The notes: generated by a model not told the origin, from the letters alone. Counted from the first letter of the stretch, positions 1 through 8,240 are shown. The stretch is DNA of 64,000 nt from an uncultured Selenomonas sp. (GCA_947167105.1 CAMVGU010000005.1:1-64000); one strand, 5' to 3'. Made by a program: numbers and translations.

Positions 1-53
1 CTCGCACCTCATCCACCGCTTACGCGGTCCCCCTTCCCCAGAGGGGAAGGCTT
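1..53. repeat. REP-like dispersed repeat, copy 1
   Basis: On the plus strand the core reads CCTCATCCACCGCTTACG followed by CCCCTTCCCC and GGGGAAGGCTTT, which pair as a CCTTCCCC/GGGGAAGG hairpin. The same core recurs near 4.9 kb, 12.2 kb (inverted) and, diverged, 22.8 kb. The repeat supplies the last 14 or so codons and the stop of the minus-strand DUF559 gene, so it appears to have inserted into, or been captured by, the 3' end of that gene. Confidence 0.7.
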
Positions 54-404
54 TTGGGCTATTCTTTCCCGAATCATTTCATAGACACCATTGAAATTTT
101 GCCATATGTCACGGTTGCTGAATCGTATAACCTCAATGCCGAGATTGTTCAAATATCTTGTCCGTTCTTCATCATATTCCCGTCCCTTGCCCTCAAAATG
201 CTGGCTGCCATCAATTTCTACGACCAATTTGGCGGCAGCGCAGTAGAAATCTGTAATATATATCCCTATCGGTTTTTGACGATGAAAACCGGGCTGGCAC
301 ATTTTCAAAAAATCATACCAAAGGTGCCTTTCCTCCCTGGTCATATTGTGGCGGAGCTCTCGGGATTTATTTTTCAAATCTTCGCGATAAGTGATTTTTT
401 TCAT
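9..404 (-). CDS. DUF559 domain protein (Vsr/endonuclease-like fold)
   Basis: A 131-residue protein of the DUF559 family, whose members share the very-short-patch-repair endonuclease fold. Family signatures are visible: an N-terminal LRHNMTREERHLW segment, then FHRQKPIGIYITDFYC, then VVEIDGSQHF with the acidic residues expected of the nuclease core, and IEVIRFSNRDIW near the end. Biochemical function of the family is not settled. The start follows the stop of the upstream minus-strand gene directly (TAA then ATG), so translational coupling is likely. The C-terminal tail KPSPLGKGDRVSGG is encoded by a dispersed repeat and is probably not part of the ancestral protein. Confidence 0.85.
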   Translation of the reverse strand: MKKITYREDLKNKSRELRHNMTREERHLWYDFLKMCQPGFHRQKPIGIYITDFYCAAAKLVVEIDGSQHFEGKGREYDEERTRYLNNLGIEVIRFSNRDIWQNFNGVYEMIRERIAQKPSPLGKGDRVSGG

Positions 405-1685
405 TTAAGCCTCGCCTTCCCGGCGATGTACTGCGTGGGCGGTGAATTTGAAATCTGCTCCCAGAAGGTAGCCCAGCACATTGTGGAAGGCAGTAAGGGG
501 CAGGCCCGCTGTGCCGGCTGCCAGCTCAGGGTAATGCTCCACCAGCAGGTTACGGCAGGCTTCGTCCGAGAGTTTGCCGGAGGGAATTTTTGCTAAAGTG
601 AGGGCCAGTACCTCCGTCATGCCGTCCAGCGTGGGCAGATCTACCGGCATCGCGGCGGCGGCAAGGTAGATGCCGGGGCCGCCGGACATCAGGTCGGGGG
701 TTGTGGCCACGGCCTCCCGGATTTTTTCCAGGGGCACCGGCCCCAGCTCACGCTCTATATCCGTGCGTGTCATTATTTTGCCTGAGCGGCGCAGGCACTG
801 GCGCACCTCGGCCAGATAGTCCCGCTTGGGGTTATTCATATCCTTGCTTTGGACAGCGGGGGAGGGCTGGGGCCGGGAGCCGGACTGGGCGGGCGGCAGG
901 GGAGGCTTGCCCTGGACTTTGGCAGCAGGCGGTGCTGCCTGGAGTATTGCAGGCTTGGGAGAGGGGAGTTTTTTCTTGGCTGCAGGAGGGGGAGGGGGAG
1001 CCGGTCTGGGCGTGGCTGTGGCAGGCGCAGGGGCTTTGACAGGGCTATCGGCAGCTGCTGGCGCGGCTTTTTGGGGCTGGCCCATCAGTTGCCGGGCTTC
1101 ATCCAGTAGGGCTTTAAAATCCTGTGGCTGCACTGTTCCCAGCACGGACAGGCGCTGCAGGATATCCTCGGCCTCATGGAGGGTGCCGCGGATGTTTGTT
1201 TCCTGCCAGTGCAGGCACAGAGCCAGAAGCTGCACGGCCCGTCCCTGTTCCTGGGGCGTAAAGAGGGGGACATCTGCCGGAGCAGGGCCGGGGCTGACCC
1301 TTGGCGCGGGCACAGCCCTTGCCTTGCGGGCCAGCAGGGCCTTTGCCTCGGAGGGCAGGGGGGTGGCCTGCCGGGCCGCCTGCAGTACGGCTGAGAATTC
1401 ATCATAGTGGTATTTATAGAGGCCCGTCATGTCCTCAAGCTCACGGGAGAGGCCGGGCTCACTGCCCAGGGTGTCCAGCTTTTCGATGGCGGCCAGCTCC
1501 CGCTCGATGGCAGTTGTATCTGCGTAGCCGGGCACAGGCGGCTTCCCCCCCTGCCAGGCGTAGGCGCGCAACTGGCAGGAGAGATCCTCCGCGATAACAC
1601 GGCTGGACATGGCCGGATGCTTTTTGATCTGCATATAGGCTTCCACCAGCAAAGCCGCCGCATAGGTGTCCCAGTCTTCCGCCAT
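405..1685 (-). CDS. uncharacterised protein with proline/alanine-rich linker
   Basis: I do not recognise this protein. It has an N-terminal helical region (residues 1-200), a low-complexity linker rich in Pro, Ala and Lys (about 205-285), and a C-terminal domain of about 140 residues (from YLAEVRQCLRRSG) that looks like a small folded, possibly helix-turn-helix type, module; that last point is only a guess. No signal peptide or membrane segment is visible. I chose the ATG at 1685 because an AAAGGGGG ribosome site lies about 8 nt upstream; an in-frame start at 1721 would overlap the promoter. It is co-transcribed with the DUF559 gene that follows without a gap. Confidence 0.6.
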   Translation of the reverse strand: MAEDWDTYAAALLVEAYMQIKKHPAMSSRVIAEDLSCQLRAYAWQGGKPPVPGYADTTAIERELAAIEKLDTLGSEPGLSRELEDMTGLYKYHYDEFSAVLQAARQATPLPSEAKALLARKARAVPAPRVSPGPAPADVPLFTPQEQGRAVQLLALCLHWQETNIRGTLHEAEDILQRLSVLGTVQPQDFKALLDEARQLMGQPQKAAPAAADSPVKAPAPATATPRPAPPPPPAAKKKLPSPKPAILQAAPPAAKVQGKPPLPPAQSGSRPQPSPAVQSKDMNNPKRDYLAEVRQCLRRSGKIMTRTDIERELGPVPLEKIREAVATTPDLMSGGPGIYLAAAAMPVDLPTLDGMTEVLALTLAKIPSGKLSDEACRNLLVEHYPELAAGTAGLPLTAFHNVLGYLLGADFKFTAHAVHRREGEA

Positions 1686-1722
1686 GAGCCTGTCCCCCTT
1701 TTTCCTTGTTGCATGATACAAT

Positions 1723-1771
1723 ATTATAAGGCTATGGTTCCGGCTTTGTCTATAGACAAAGCCGGAACCAT
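1723..1771 (-). promoter_or_regulatory. promoter with 38-bp perfect palindrome over the -35 (probable operator)
   Basis: Minus-strand -10 TATAAT lies at 1723-1728 and a -35 TAGACA at 1747-1752, with an 18-bp spacer. The -35 sits at the centre of a perfect 38-bp palindrome, 1734-1771 (arm ATGGTTCCGGCTTTGTC, centre TATA). The position suggests a repressor or activator site controlling the 405-1685 gene, possibly also the divergent gene at 1936. The palindrome has no T-run on either side, so it is not a normal terminator. Confidence 0.7.
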
Positions 1772-1935
1772 CACGGTCGTTTTATCCGTTATCGGAAAGC
1801 TTTCTTTCCGCTTCCCTGCATCTGACCACATCTCAAAGAGTTCATTTGAATGATGTCGGCAGGAATATCGCTCCCTATGCTCGAAGATAAAGACAGGAGA
1901 TAAGGACAGGAGAAGCGCAGAAAGGTTGGGATAGG

Positions 1936-3243
1936 ATGGGTAAGAAAACGCTCGGTATAGAAAAGAACAACAAGAGGATCGATGATGGGACACAGCTGAT
2001 GGATGAGCTCTTCGATGCGGCTTTTGAGTATAAGGAACTAAAGCTGTGGAAGGAGCTCTGGGATGATCAGATCTTTGCCGTGCGCTGCCGGGACGGCACG
2101 ACGCTATATGCCTGTGTGATGGGCAAGAACGGCGAGTATACGGCAATTGCCTTCTACATAGGGGCAGAGGGGCTGGATACCATGCGCAACATGAGGGATA
2201 GTGCTGCCTTCCTTTTTTTGGATGCCTCAGAAAGGCTAGAAATCATGCTTTGCCAGGACTGCCTGAGTTGCTCCTTTGACAGCATGGATGCACTGCGCCC
2301 CACCGAGAAGGCGCAGCTACGGAACTACTGCAAGCGGAAGGGGCGCAAGCTGCGCGGTGCAAATGCCTGTCCCCATCTGGAGCGTTATTTGCCTAACCAT
2401 GTGCCTTGGAACATCCGTGAGGAGCAGGACAAGCAGCATCTGCTGGAGGGACTGAGGGCGGCCTGCACAGTGGCGAAGGCCCTGCAGGAGCGGGGCGTGG
2501 AAGCGGAAACCCTGGGGTTCTTCGGTAATCCAGAACTGGAAGGCTCCTGTCCGTTGCTGGTGGCAGAGGACGAAGGCTGGAGCTGGCAGAAAACAGAACT
2601 GCCGGAGGAGCCGGAAAGCTTTTACGAGTCACCAACACTGACGGAGCTGGAGGCTAAGCGGCTGAAGCAACGCAAGTCGCGCGGGAGCTGGGCCATGGGC
2701 GTGTTCCTGATGCCCCGGCCGGTGGTCGGGGGAGGGGAGGCAGCATACGAGCCGGGGGATGAGGAGCCCTATAATGCTCCCTTCTATCCCTTCATGTTGT
2801 GTGCTATAGACATCACCAGCGGCATGTCAGTATTCCATGAGCTGACGAGTGAAGAGGGCAGCTTCCGGGGATTGATGCAGGGTGTCGTCAAGGCCATAGG
2901 GAAACATGGCTGCCCTGCCACCATACAGGTGCAGGATGAACGCACGGAAGCATTCTGCAAAGCATGGACTGGGCAGTTGGGTATCAGGCTGCAGTTCCAG
3001 GACGAAATCCCGGCCCTGGAGGATTTCAAGGAAAAGGTTCTCTTGTTTGCAGAGAAGGACGAAGGGGAGGCAGAGGCCGAAATCCTCCAGGAGATCAGCG
3101 AGGCAATGGATGATCCTGAATACCTTCCTGGCCTTGAGGATGAAGACCTGATGATGCTGTGTATGCTGGCAGAGCAGGTATCGGTGCCGGAGCAGTTCAA
3201 GTCCAAGGTCATGAAGGAAGCAAGGCGGCGCGGGCTGATATGA
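1936..3243 (+). CDS. DUF7309/DUF6930-like protein
   Basis: A 435-residue cytoplasmic protein. The N-terminal part (LFDAAFEYKELKLWKELWDD, then an ALYACVMGKNGEY-type segment and IAFYIGAEGLD) resembles DUF7309, and the central to C-terminal part (AMGVFLMPRPV, then YPFMLCAIDITSGMSVFHEL) resembles DUF6930, which often occur together in Firmicutes; this assignment is from memory of the families. Function is unknown. No membrane segment or signal peptide is seen. The start has only a weak upstream AAAGG at 11 nt. It is transcribed divergently from the 405-1685 gene and convergently with the small membrane protein downstream. Confidence 0.65.
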   Translation: MGKKTLGIEKNNKRIDDGTQLMDELFDAAFEYKELKLWKELWDDQIFAVRCRDGTTLYACVMGKNGEYTAIAFYIGAEGLDTMRNMRDSAAFLFLDASERLEIMLCQDCLSCSFDSMDALRPTEKAQLRNYCKRKGRKLRGANACPHLERYLPNHVPWNIREEQDKQHLLEGLRAACTVAKALQERGVEAETLGFFGNPELEGSCPLLVAEDEGWSWQKTELPEEPESFYESPTLTELEAKRLKQRKSRGSWAMGVFLMPRPVVGGGEAAYEPGDEEPYNAPFYPFMLCAIDITSGMSVFHELTSEEGSFRGLMQGVVKAIGKHGCPATIQVQDERTEAFCKAWTGQLGIRLQFQDEIPALEDFKEKVLLFAEKDEGEAEAEILQEISEAMDDPEYLPGLEDEDLMMLCMLAEQVSVPEQFKSKVMKEARRRGLI

Positions 3244-3278
3244 AGCGCAGCGCAAAAAGTGGAAATGTCCGGACAAGC

Positions 3279-3310
3279 AAAAACCGCCAGCTGCTTTCGG
3301 CTGACGGTTT
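3279..3310. terminator. bidirectional terminator
   Basis: The stem AAACCGCCAGC pairs with GCTGACGGTTT around a short loop, with one mismatch. It lies between convergent genes, and the minus-strand transcript continues into TTTTTGCTT, a better T-run than the plus strand has. The stop codon of the minus-strand gene touches the hairpin. Confidence 0.6.
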
Positions 3311-3588
3311 CACAGCGTTATGATGTGTTTCATGCAGAGTACCAGGAAGCAGATCACTGCGGTGCCGAAGGAGAAGAACTCTACGCAACGCACCGGGTAG
3401 GCGTAATGGAGGGGAATGTCCAGCACCCTGGGCATGTTGCTGGCGAGCAGCGATATGGATATGGACATGTAAAGCAGTATGGTCGTGATGGCAAGGTGGC
3501 CGATGCCTGCCAGGGCACGAACCAGCAGGATGATGGCAAAGGCTATGAAAAAATAGGCCAGTTTGTCGGCGTGCAGGTGCAGGTTCAT
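3310..3588 (-). CDS. small membrane protein, three predicted membrane segments
   Basis: A 92-residue hydrophobic protein that I cannot assign to a family. Three hydrophobic stretches are visible: residues about 10-28 (AYFFIAFAIILLVRALAG), 30-50 (LAITTILLYMSISISLLAS) and 70-87 (FFSFGTAVICFLVLCM). The ATG is preceded by AAAGGAG at 8 nt, a strong ribosome site, and the gene ends at a terminator, so it is likely real. A role in the membrane is all that can be inferred. Confidence 0.7.
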   Translation of the reverse strand: MNLHLHADKLAYFFIAFAIILLVRALAGIGHLAITTILLYMSISISLLASNMPRVLDIPLHYAYPVRCVEFFSFGTAVICFLVLCMKHIITL

Positions 3589-3707
3589 TTGCTCAGTCTC
3601 CTTTCGGGATGGTATTTCCCTTTTGCTGCTATATGTTTTCGCCGTGGGGAGGCCCTATTCCTGCCAGGGACGGGGCGTAAATATTTTCTTTTGAAACAGG
3701 ACAGGGG

Positions 3708-4868
3708 ATGGTCATACTGGTCAGGAAAGCAGCAGCCGCTCTGCTGGGGGCTGCCCTGGTGGCATGCCTGCTGGCAGGCTGCGGCTCTGATGTGCTGGAT
3801 TTGGTGGAGCAGCTGGGCAGGCGCGCCGTATCTGGTGAAGCAAGCCAGGGGCGGCTGGCGGTGCAGCAAAGCGATATACTCATGGATACGGTGGTGCAGC
3901 TAAGTGCAACCGGCCAGGAGGCACAGGCGGCGGTGGATGAGAGCCTGGCACGGCTGCATGAGCTGGAGGCTACGCTTTCGCCCTATGTGCCGGGCAGTGA
4001 TGCGGAAAGGCTGGCGCAGGCGGCAGGTACGGGGGAATGGGTGCCCGTGTCCTCGGAAATGTATCGTCTGCTGTCCCTTTCCCAGAGGATATCCGCCCTT
4101 TCCGGCGGTGCCTGGGATGTGACCATTGGCCCTCTGACCAGGCTCTGGGGCATTGGCATGGAAAAGGCGCGTGTGCCCTCGGAGGAGGAAGTCGCGGCAG
4201 CGAGAGGGCTGGTGGATTGGCGCCAGCTGGAGCTTGATGAGGACAAACAAAGCGCACGCCTGCTGCAGCCGGGCATGCGCCTGGATCTGGGAGGCATCGC
4301 CAAGGGGCTGGCCGTGGATGAAGTGCGGCGCATCTATGCTGCACATGAAATAGAAAGCGGCCTGATCAATTTCGGCTCCAGCTCCCTCTATGCCGTGGGC
4401 AAAAGTGAGCGGGGGCAGCGCTGGCACATCGGCATCCGGCACCCGCGCAGCCAGGATGAGGGGCAGCCCCTGGCAGTGCTGGGCCTGTCGGGGGAGGCTC
4501 TCTCCACCTCCGGGGACTATGAGCACTTCTTCGAGCAGGAGGGAGTGCGCTACCATCATATACTGGATGCCCGCACCGGGAAGCCGGCAGGGCTGGGCCA
4601 GCCCCCGGAGCAGCAGCCCATGAGCGTGACTGTGGTGGTGGCAGGGACAAATCCTGATGCCGGGCTCCTGGCTGATGTGCTGACTACGACGGCCTTTGTG
4701 CTGGGGCCCCGGGAGGGGCGTGATTTCCTGCTGCGCCTGGCCGGAGAAAAGGGCTTTGAAGGCATCGCAGGCGAGGTGACAGGGCAGGACGGGGTGCTCT
4801 GGGCGACGCCGGGAATGAAGGAACGCCTGCGGCGGCTGGCGGAGGGCTTCAGGATTCAGGAAGAATAG
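3708..4868 (+). CDS. apbE: FAD:protein FMN transferase (ApbE), lipoprotein
   Basis: ApbE attaches FMN covalently to Thr/Ser of exported flavoproteins such as Rnf/Nqr subunits. The 386-residue sequence has a lipoprotein signal with lipobox LLAGC (Cys25), the family motifs GAWDVTIGPLTRLWG and LDLGGIAKGLAVDEV, and a C-terminal SGDYEHFF...YHHILDARTGKPA segment that contributes the flavin and metal site. It should be anchored in the outer face of the cytoplasmic membrane. No obvious substrate flavoprotein (Rnf, Nqr, fumarate or urocanate reductase) lies in the window. It seems to be transcribed alone, with a repeat element downstream. Confidence 0.93.
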   Translation: MVILVRKAAAALLGAALVACLLAGCGSDVLDLVEQLGRRAVSGEASQGRLAVQQSDILMDTVVQLSATGQEAQAAVDESLARLHELEATLSPYVPGSDAERLAQAAGTGEWVPVSSEMYRLLSLSQRISALSGGAWDVTIGPLTRLWGIGMEKARVPSEEEVAAARGLVDWRQLELDEDKQSARLLQPGMRLDLGGIAKGLAVDEVRRIYAAHEIESGLINFGSSSLYAVGKSERGQRWHIGIRHPRSQDEGQPLAVLGLSGEALSTSGDYEHFFEQEGVRYHHILDARTGKPAGLGQPPEQQPMSVTVVVAGTNPDAGLLADVLTTTAFVLGPREGRDFLLRLAGEKGFEGIAGEVTGQDGVLWATPGMKERLRRLAEGFRIQEE

Positions 4869-4885
4869 GCAAACGCTAATTGTGC

Positions 4886-4902
4886 TATACTCGTTAAAGA
4901 AA
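4886..4902 (+). repeat. 17-bp direct repeat shared with the hemC 3' end
   Basis: TATACTCGTTAAAGAAA occurs identically here and at 7989-8005. Both copies sit just before REP-like or hairpin repeat elements. At hemC the copy contains the last two sense codons and the stop codon. Confidence 0.6.
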
Positions 4903-4919
4903 TAATATTCCTCATGACA

Positions 4920-5013
4920 GCGAACCTCATCCACCGCTTACGTGGTCCCCCGCCAGGGAGTCCACCGGACTCCCGTTCGCAAGCTCACCCCCAGAGGGGA
5001 AGGCTTTTTCGTC
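4920..5013 (+). repeat. REP-like dispersed repeat, copy 2 with internal insert
   Basis: The core CCTCATCCACCGCTTACG at 4925-4942 and the GGGGAAGGCTTTTT end match copy 1. Between them is an extra segment with its own hairpin GGGAGTCC-ACC-GGACTCCC (4956-4974), and GCGAAC (4920-4925) pairs with GTTCGC (4975-4980). It lies between apbE and the heme operon promoter and may act as a transcription barrier. Confidence 0.7.
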
Positions 5014-5021
5014 AATGAGTG

Positions 5022-5060
5022 TAATAAGAGTGATTTCGTCTTGCGAAATCACTCTTATTA
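5022..5060. repeat. 17-bp perfect inverted repeat upstream of the heme operon
   Basis: TAATAAGAGTGATTTCG at 5022-5038 is exactly repeated in inverse at 5044-5060 around a 5-nt loop TCTTG. The right arm overlaps the likely -35 region of the downstream promoter, so this could be an apbE terminator (weak T-run) or an operator. Confidence 0.65.
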
Positions 5061-5070
5061 GCGTTATAAT
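5041..5070 (+). promoter_or_regulatory. probable heme operon promoter
   Basis: A -10 TATAAT lies at 5065-5070 and a -35-like TTGCGA at 5041-5046 with an 18-bp spacer. The -35 lies in the loop and right arm of the inverted repeat at 5022-5060. Transcription would start about 70 nt before the first gene of the operon. Confidence 0.55.
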
Positions 5071-5102
5071 ATAGGAAAATAAATTTGTGAATTGTATTCG
5101 TA

Positions 5103-5115
5103 AATGATTCTCATT
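5103..5115. promoter_or_regulatory. Fur-box-like site upstream of the heme operon
   Basis: AATGATTCTCATT contains the inverted arms AATGA and TCATT and matches 11 of 13 central bases of the enterobacterial Fur consensus (AATGATAATCATT). It lies between the probable promoter and the first gene, where a bound regulator could block elongation. Iron-responsive control of tetrapyrrole synthesis is the inference; PerR or Zur sites look similar. Confidence 0.45.
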
Positions 5116-5145
5116 CAGGGAATAATATGAACGGCAGGGAATGTT

Positions 5146-5802
5146 TTGTTAAGCAAGCTTTATCCAATCAATCTTGATCTCGCGGGGCGCAGGTGCGTGG
5201 TCGTGGGTGGGGGCGCGGTGGCGGAACGCAAGGTGCGCAGCCTTTTGCAGTCCGAGGGCGAGGTGACGGTCATCGCACCCCGCTTGTCTGAGGGGCTGAT
5301 GGAGCTGGCCCGGGAGGGGCGGCTGGACTGGTATGAGATTAGCTTCTGCCGCGGCATGCTGAAGGGCCTCTGCCCGGCCTTGGTCTTCTGCGCTACCGAT
5401 GATACGGAGGCCAATGAGCTGGCCGCCGAGGAAGCGCGGGAGATAGGGGCGCTGGTCAATGCGGCGGCGGAGCCGGAGCTGACGGATTTTACGGTACCGG
5501 CAAGCATCAGGCGGGGCGACTTGCTGGTGACTGTTTCCACGGGGGGAGCCAGTCCGGCGCTTGCCCGTGCCCTGCGGGAGGAACTTGAGCAGGAGTTCCC
5601 CCCGGCTTTCGGTGATTGGCTGGAACGCTTGTATCTGCTGAGGCATGAATTGCGGGAGCAAGTGCCCGGCTTTGAGGAGAGGCAAAGGTTCTGGCGGCAG
5701 GCCCTGTCAAGAAGTGTGTTGGATTTGGTGAGAGCCGGGCAACTGGCCCGGGCGGAGGCAGAGATCAGAGATGCAATTGATAATGCTGGGACTGAACCAT
5801 AA
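5146..5802 (+). CDS. precorrin-2 dehydrogenase / sirohydrochlorin ferrochelatase-like (CysG N-terminal type)
   Basis: A 218-residue NAD-dependent enzyme that oxidises precorrin-2 to sirohydrochlorin, for siroheme or cobalamin. The Rossmann motif VVVGGGAVAERKV follows the first strand (residues about 18-30), and TVPASIRRGDLLVTVSTGGASPALARALREELE is the conserved central signature. The family's ferrochelatase activity cannot be judged from sequence. The start is TTG at 5146 with AGGGA 5 nt upstream; no in-frame ATG fits. It overlaps hemA by 32 bp and opens the tetrapyrrole operon. The methyltransferase that makes its substrate is encoded downstream as part of the cobA-hemD fusion. Confidence 0.9.
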   Translation: MLSKLYPINLDLAGRRCVVVGGGAVAERKVRSLLQSEGEVTVIAPRLSEGLMELAREGRLDWYEISFCRGMLKGLCPALVFCATDDTEANELAAEEAREIGALVNAAAEPELTDFTVPASIRRGDLLVTVSTGGASPALARALREELEQEFPPAFGDWLERLYLLRHELREQVPGFEERQRFWRQALSRSVLDLVRAGQLARAEAEIRDAIDNAGTEP

Positions 5803-7090
5803 GACTGCACCGCTGGATGTGCGTGAGCGATTTTCCCTGCCCCGTCAGGCTGTGAGGCAGGGATTGGCCAATATGAATGCCTATGAGGGCATTTCCGAGC
5901 TGGTGGTGCTCTCTACCTGCAATCGCAGCGAACTTTACGCGGTGGTAAGTGATGCGGAGTCGGACAGGCCCGCCCTGAAGCAGTTCCTCTTTGATCTGAC
6001 AGGCAATGAGGAGAATATCGACGAGTATCTATATGAGTATGTGGATGAGGCTTGCGTGCGCCATCTTTTCGAGGTGGCTTCCAGCCTGGATTCCCTGGTG
6101 CTGGGGGAGGGGCAGATCCTGTCCCAGGTCAAGGAAGCCTATGCCCTGGCCAGGGAAGCGGGAGCGACCAGCACGGTCATCAATACCCTGTTTCACAGGG
6201 CCATTGCCTGCGGCAAGCGGGTGCGCACGGAGACGCGCATTGCCTATAATTCCGTGTCCGTAAGCTATGCGGCTGTGGAGCTGGCCCGCAAGGAAATGGG
6301 GGATCTGGCTCATTCCAGTGCCCTGATTTTCGGTGCCGGCAAGATGGCGGAGCTTACCGCCCAGCATTTGCTGGCCCGGGGAGTGCAGAAAATCTATGTG
6401 ACGAATCGCCATCTGGACAAAGCGGAGCTTTTGGCAGGTGAGTTCAAGGGCGTGGCCGTCCCTTGGCAGGAAGCGCTGAAATGCGCCGTGGATGTGGATG
6501 TGATTGTGACCTCCACCGGAGCGCCCCATTACGTGGTGAAGCCCTGGGAGACGCAGCAGTTGATGGCAAAGCGCAAGGGACGCCCCCTGTTCTTCATTGA
6601 TATCGCGGTGCCCAGGGATGTAGACCCGGAGGTTGCTGCCATCAAGGGCGTGACCCTCTACAATATCGATGCCCTGGAGGCCGTGGTGGATGAGCATATG
6701 GCGGAGCGCCGGGAGGAAGCGAAGGAGGCGCGCCGCATCGTGGCAGAGGAAGTGAGGTCCCTGGAGCAGCGCTTCCGCTATCTCTCCCTGCAGCCCATCA
6801 TGGCCATGCTGTCGGAGCGTTGCGAGCGCATCCGGCGGCGGGAACTGCGCCGGATTGCACCGAAGCTGCCGGAGCTAACCGAGGAAGAATGGCGCCAGGT
6901 CGAGCATATGTCCCATATGATTGTCCGCAAGATTCTCCGCATGCCGATGATGAAGCTCAATGCCTCTGCCGGTACGGAGGATGAGGAATTCTACACAGAG
7001 GCAATGCGGGCCTTGTTCCGGCTGGATGTGCTCGGAGGGGAGACAGGGACGAGTGAAGAACACAATCGTTATCGGTACGCGGAGCAGTAA
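5771..7090 (+). CDS. hemA: glutamyl-tRNA reductase
   Basis: HemA reduces glutamyl-tRNA to glutamate-1-semialdehyde with NADPH, the first committed step of C5-pathway tetrapyrrole synthesis. The 439-residue length is typical. The catalytic Cys is in STCNRSELYAV (about residue 50), followed by SLVLGEGQILSQVK, the NADPH-binding IFGAGKMAELTAQHL, and the C-terminal dimerisation helix. It starts inside the preceding gene with a good GGAGG-type site upstream, and its end overlaps the start of hemC. HemL, its downstream partner, closes the same operon. Confidence 0.97.
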   Translation: MQLIMLGLNHKTAPLDVRERFSLPRQAVRQGLANMNAYEGISELVVLSTCNRSELYAVVSDAESDRPALKQFLFDLTGNEENIDEYLYEYVDEACVRHLFEVASSLDSLVLGEGQILSQVKEAYALAREAGATSTVINTLFHRAIACGKRVRTETRIAYNSVSVSYAAVELARKEMGDLAHSSALIFGAGKMAELTAQHLLARGVQKIYVTNRHLDKAELLAGEFKGVAVPWQEALKCAVDVDVIVTSTGAPHYVVKPWETQQLMAKRKGRPLFFIDIAVPRDVDPEVAAIKGVTLYNIDALEAVVDEHMAERREEAKEARRIVAEEVRSLEQRFRYLSLQPIMAMLSERCERIRRRELRRIAPKLPELTEEEWRQVEHMSHMIVRKILRMPMMKLNASAGTEDEEFYTEAMRALFRLDVLGGETGTSEEHNRYRYAEQ

Positions 7091-8000
7091 GCTGGCTCTC
7101 TGGCAGGCTGATTACGTGGCAGGCTGCCTGGGGGAAAAGTACCCGGGAATTACGATAGAAAAAAAACTGATGACCACCAGGGGCGACAAGATTCTGGACG
7201 CGCCGCTGGCTAAAATCGGCGGCAAGGGCTTGTTTACGAAGGAACTGGAGCAGGCCATGCTGGCAGGTGAAATAGACCTTGCGGTGCACAGCCTGAAGGA
7301 TATGCCGGCGGAGGTCCCGAAGGGACTTCGGCTGGCGGCCGTCACCAAGCGGGCTGACCCCGGCGATGCCGTGGTCAGCCCTAAGTATGGGCGCTTTTCG
7401 GACTTGCCGGAGGGTGCCAGGGTTGGCACCTCCAGCCTGCGGCGCAAGGCACAGCTCCTGCATGCGCGGCCGGATCTCCGTATTTTTGACCTGCGGGGCA
7501 ATGTGAATACCCGGCTGCGCAAGCTGGAGGAGGAGCATTTCGATGCGATTATCCTGGCCGTGGCAGGGTTGAAGCGCCTGGGCTTTGGGGAGCGCATTAC
7601 GGAGGTGCTGCCCCGGTCGGTGATGCTGCCTGCCGTGGGGCAGGGGGCGCTGGCCATCGAGACACGGGCAGGAGATGCGGAAACCCAGGAGCTTATCGGC
7701 TTCCTGAATGATCCGGGCACGGCCTGCTGCGCCCGTGCGGAGCGCGCCTTTTTGACCAGGGTGGAGGGCGGCTGTCAGGTGCCGGTGGGTGTATATGCCA
7801 CCCCTGCGGGGGACGAGGGCCTGCAAGTGGAGGCCGTGATTGCCTCGCTGGACGGGCAGCGGCTTTACCGTGATAGCCTGACCGGCTCCAGGGATGAGGC
7901 AGAGCAGCATGGCACGGAGATAGCGGAGCGGCTGCTGGCAGCGGGTGGCCTGGAAATCCTGCACGAGTTAGGCTTGCTGCTTGAGAGATATACTCGTTAA
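7053..8000 (+). CDS. hemC: porphobilinogen deaminase (hydroxymethylbilane synthase)
   Basis: HemC polymerises four porphobilinogens to hydroxymethylbilane. The family opening IVIGTRSSKLALWQAD, the LAVHSLKDMPAE loop, and the dipyrromethane cofactor Cys in EGGCQVPVG (about residue 241) are all present. I chose GTG at 7053 (315 aa, typical) with an upstream GGAGGGGAGACAGGG; a longer reading from 6960 would add unrelated residues. It overlaps hemA by 38 bp. The last codons coincide with a 17-bp repeat also found at 4886-4902, so the extreme C-terminus may be altered. Confidence 0.96.
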   Translation: MKNTIVIGTRSSKLALWQADYVAGCLGEKYPGITIEKKLMTTRGDKILDAPLAKIGGKGLFTKELEQAMLAGEIDLAVHSLKDMPAEVPKGLRLAAVTKRADPGDAVVSPKYGRFSDLPEGARVGTSSLRRKAQLLHARPDLRIFDLRGNVNTRLRKLEEEHFDAIILAVAGLKRLGFGERITEVLPRSVMLPAVGQGALAIETRAGDAETQELIGFLNDPGTACCARAERAFLTRVEGGCQVPVGVYATPAGDEGLQVEAVIASLDGQRLYRDSLTGSRDEAEQHGTEIAERLLAAGGLEILHELGLLLERYTR

Positions 8001-8055
8001 AGAAAGAGCCTTCCTTTGAGGAGAGATTTTTTCGCTAACGGGCATGGCTCGTGGT

Positions 8056-8087
8056 GTTACTTTCTTTGTGTGGACAAAGAAAGTAAC
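8056..8087. repeat. hairpin repeat, GTTACTTTCTTTG type
   Basis: GTTACTTTCTTTG (8056-8068) and CAAAGAAAGTAAC (8075-8087) form a perfect 13-bp stem with a 6-nt loop. Similar elements (actttcttt...aaagaaagtaac) are known as dispersed extragenic repeats in other bacteria. It lies inside the hem operon between hemC and cobA-hemD. Confidence 0.7.
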
Positions 8088-8188
8088 CAAAGAAAACCGC
8101 CGCCCTTGTTCCCTTCCTTGGAGAACGAGGGCGGCAGCGCCCATCCCTGGGCGCGGGATTACCGTTGCCTTCTGCGCAGCGCAGCAAA

Positions 8189-8240
8189 AGTCCGCCCCCA
8201 TTGGGGGCGGGGGACCCTCTTGAGGGTGGTGGGGGGAGAA
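8189..8240. repeat. GC-rich inverted repeats between hemC and cobA-hemD
   Basis: GCCCCCATTGGGGGC at about 8192-8206 and CCCTCTTGAGGG at about 8212-8223 are self-complementary and lie close together, like a second kind of REP element. The whole 8001-8301 interval holds only repeats and the cobA ribosome site; I see no gene in it. Confidence 0.5.
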
